From: an uncultured bacterium
GTDB taxonomy: Bacteria > Planctomycetota > Uabimicrobiia > Uabimicrobiales > JABWCH01
Direction: 5' to 3'
Length of the DNA: 7,445 nt
NCBI GenBank assembly: GCA_938003875.1
Contig: CALKWO010000185.1
Coordinates: forward strand, 1 to 7,445
Shown here: one piece after another, positions 6,148 through 7,445 of the stretch
Numbering within the stretch: position 1 is the stretch's first letter
Layout of the letters: every line of letters starts with the position of its first letter
Position numbers and translations under genes: made by a program
The notes under the pieces: generated by a model
What the model was told of the DNA's origin: nothing
The model's database searches: none
The model's input: the letters and a program-made list of their open reading frames with translations, nothing else

Positions 6148-7065
6148 TTAGCTTTCCTTAAAAAGTCTAAAGAGCTTATCGAAATTTCTAGGATGATACG
6201 ATTCAAAGTCTCCTTTTATAAAACGAAGCAATTTCACCAGACTATCGCTGGCACCACACTCACAAAAGACAGAAACGCCAGATGCAATCAGCTTATTCAT
6301 GGTCATGAGCCAGTTTATAGAATGGCTGATATTTTCGCCAAGCTCTTTTTTTATTTCTTGCGGAGTTGTCAGAAAATTTTGATGGATCGAAGATATAAGG
6401 GGATACAAGGGTGGTTTTATCTCAAGCTTTTCAACATAAGCTTGAATGCGCTGTTGCGCATTCTGGATGAACCTGGAATGGTAGGGTAAAGCAATGGGTA
6501 GCATCTTGCATTGAAGAGCACCTTTTTCTGTTGCAATAGAAAGAAGCCTTTGTATTTCTTGTGCTATGCCACTGATTAAAATTACATGCTCATTGCTTAT
6601 ATCCGCCACTTCTATATTGAAAAAATCCTGGAGGAGCAATTCTTGCACTGTTTCTATTGTCAAACCGATAATAGCACCCATGCCATATTGCTTATCTTTA
6701 TCCACAGATGCCAGTGCTGATCGGCAAGTATGGTCCATCAAGAGCAGCCCTTCCTCGAAGCTCAGGGAAGAGACATAAAAAAGTGATGCAAATAAGCCCA
6801 TACTATAAGGTGCGACGTAATCGCAAGGAACTTTTTCTTTTTTCAAGATCTGTGAGATAAGGCAGCTTTGAATATAGCAAAAATAGTGTGCCTGGAGATC
6901 ATCCTCTATGATACCATTAGCGATTTTTTCAAAATGCCTTTCTTCTATTTTGACAACCTGGGATGCTAAAGATAAAAGCCTCTTGTATTCATCCTGGTAC
7001 GAAGGAAAAGAGACTTTGTATCCCATACCAAAGGCAGGGAATAAAACAGCAACTTTTTTATTCAT
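6148..7065 (-). CDS. Stand-alone malonyl-CoA:ACP transacylase-like protein (FabD/AT family)
   Basis: 305 residues, close to FabD length, soluble, and the first gene of the operon. Acyltransferase landmarks: N-terminal VLFPAFGMG (7-15) in place of the usual FPGQG; nucleophile region APYSMG (85-90) with Ser88; Arg115 (DHTCRSAL) near the position of the carboxylate-binding Arg; ISGIAQE (164-170), the usual VISG region; His196 (PYHSRF) as the catalytic His; and GVSVFCECGASDSL (263-276), equivalent to the family's C-terminal GPG region. The catalytic Ser, His and a likely Arg are kept, so malonyl transfer is plausible. The GHSxG elbow has become PYSMG and the GQG motif is lost, which is unusual. 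No acyl carrier protein is encoded in the window. The ATG at 7065 has an AAGGA (7077-7073) seven bases upstream. It could load malonyl onto a carrier protein encoded elsewhere, act as a trans-AT or editing hydrolase, or have been recruited to the DpgA pathway. Confidence 0.85.
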   Translation of the reverse strand: MNKKVAVLFPAFGMGYKVSFPSYQDEYKRLLSLASQVVKIEERHFEKIANGIIEDDLQAHYFCYIQSCLISQILKKEKVPCDYVAPYSMGLFASLFYVSSLSFEEGLLLMDHTCRSALASVDKDKQYGMGAIIGLTIETVQELLLQDFFNIEVADISNEHVILISGIAQEIQRLLSIATEKGALQCKMLPIALPYHSRFIQNAQQRIQAYVEKLEIKPPLYPLISSIHQNFLTTPQEIKKELGENISHSINWLMTMNKLIASGVSVFCECGASDSLVKLLRFIKGDFESYHPRNFDKLFRLFKES

Positions 7066-7070
7066 ACGAA

Positions 7071-7077
7071 TTTCCTT
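7071..7077 (-). promoter_or_regulatory. Ribosome binding site of the transacylase gene
   Basis: AAGGAAA on the minus strand with seven bases between AAGGA and the ATG at 7065. It is the best-placed Shine-Dalgarno in the window and supports that start. Confidence 0.6.
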
Positions 7078-7085
7078 AGGGAGCC

Positions 7086-7114
7086 ATTTTATAAAGCAAG
7101 CTTGATCTTGTCAC
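7086..7114 (-). promoter_or_regulatory. Candidate promoter of the Dpg-type operon
   Basis: On the minus strand a -35 GTGACA (7114-7109, five of six consensus positions) and a -10 TAAAAT (7091-7086, five of six) are separated by exactly 17 bases. Transcription would begin near 7079, leaving only about 14 bases before the ATG at 7065. The -10 and spacing are identical to the kinase promoter at 3266-3294. The short leader, which begins almost at the ribosome binding site, is a mild reservation. Confidence 0.5.
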
Positions 7115-7120
7115 AGAGCA

Positions 7121-7244
7121 GAACCACAGATGTACTCTGAGAACGCGCATAATTGAAAATTTACCACAGAGGCACAGAGAATAAAGCGCAGCATAGCTGC
7201 ACAAAAAAAAGAACCACAGATAGACACAGATAAACACAAATAAA
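7121..7244. repeat. Cluster of CACAGAT-type repeats upstream of the operon
   Basis: Three partial copies are visible. gaaccacagatg (7121-7132) equals the start of the repeat at 3321. ttaccacagaggcacagaga (7161-7180) is a related CACAGAGG variant. The stretch at 7211-7244 comprises three phased decamers, cacagataga / cacagataaa / cacaaataaa (7215-7244). All are in the same orientation, unlike the inverted pair at 3321-3414. The cluster sits directly upstream of the operon's -35 box and holds no gene. Confidence 0.6.
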
Positions 7245-7326
7245 ATAAATTTTTTTCATAGCATTATCGTCAATTTTAGCTAAAAAAAATGGATAACCTA
7301 CGTTCCGCAGCTTCTAGGGAGAAAAA

Positions 7327-7359
7327 AAGTATTTTAAGCGGATAGAAGTAATACTTACT
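7327..7359. other. Overlapping short dyads in the far upstream region
   Basis: aagtatt (7327-7333) is the reverse complement of aatactt (7350-7356), and agtaa/ttact (7347-7351 and 7355-7359) form a second, overlapping dyad around TAC. Such overlap could let the DNA or RNA switch between structures, but the arms are short and A/T-rich and may be chance. No gene is seen from 7066 to 7445 on either strand. Confidence 0.2.
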
Positions 7360-7420
7360 CTTTACATAGTTTAAAAAAAACATGCATTTGGGTAACCCAT
7401 TATACTATAATAGGCTATTG

Positions 7421-7444
7421 TTCCCGTTCCCGTTCCCGTTCCCG
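7421..7444. repeat. Tandem TTCCCG hexamer, four perfect copies
   Basis: TTCCCG is repeated four times without error up to one base before the window end, so the array may continue outside. It is much more G/C-rich than its surroundings. It may be a simple microsatellite or the edge of a longer intergenic repeat. Confidence 0.85.
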
Positions 7445-7445
7445 A

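Noticed and set aside
7188..7200. GCAGC-ATA-GCTGC hairpin next to an A-run as a terminator
   Set aside because: The A-run follows on the plus strand, so the T-run would precede the hairpin on the minus strand; the order is wrong for termination in either direction.
7389..7412. Distal promoter with TATAAT on the minus strand near 7401
   Set aside because: There is no acceptable -35 at 16-18 bases upstream, and a better-placed promoter exists at 7086-7114.

Overview
The window is a roughly 40% G+C bacterial stretch (estimated by eye) in which every gene I accept lies on the minus strand. Two transcription units follow one another. First in transcription order is a tight four-gene operon (7065 down to 3542). 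Then come about 310 bases of repeat-rich non-coding DNA and a single large signalling gene (3232 down to 113). I cannot name the organism. A 1039-residue soluble hybrid histidine kinase, degenerate 'CCACAGATGAACACAGATAAACACGGAT'-type intergenic repeats and a tandem hexamer suggest a large-genome environmental bacterium rather than a compact pathogen. This is inference with low confidence.

The operon encodes, in order, a stand-alone malonyl-CoA:ACP transacylase-like protein, a canonical enoyl-CoA hydratase, a type III polyketide synthase and a second, divergent enoyl-CoA hydratase-family protein. The type III synthase carries an intact Cys151-His287-Asn320 triad. From motif memory it closely resembles DpgA, the 3,5-dihydroxyphenylacetyl-CoA synthase of glycopeptide-antibiotic pathways. 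DpgA is known to condense four malonyl-CoA, and the crotonase-family helpers DpgB and DpgD assist dehydration and aromatisation. The two crotonases here fit those roles: the one after dpgA looks DpgB-like and the one before it DpgD-like. The gene for the cofactor-free dioxygenase DpgC and the HpgT aminotransferase gene are absent from the window, so the expected product is 3,5-dihydroxyphenylacetyl-CoA or its acid rather than dihydroxyphenylglycine. A transacylase encoded beside a CoA-dependent type III synthase, with no carrier protein gene in sight, is the main puzzle of the locus.

The kinase has the order receiver, Cys-rich GAF-like region, GAF, coiled coil, HisKA, HATPase_c, degenerate receiver, receiver. 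It has no membrane segment. It has its own good sigma-70-type promoter with a perfect 7-bp dyad over the -35 box. Whether it controls the operon is unknown.

The non-coding DNA is structured. Between operon and kinase there are nested inverted repeats: a 31-nt-arm hairpin inside a 12-bp outer inverted repeat, and a separate 11-bp stem. Upstream of the operon there are further copies of the same decamer-phased repeat, a promoter, a dyad, and four TTCCCG hexamers at the window edge. The biosynthetic operon is thus bracketed by copies of one repeat family.
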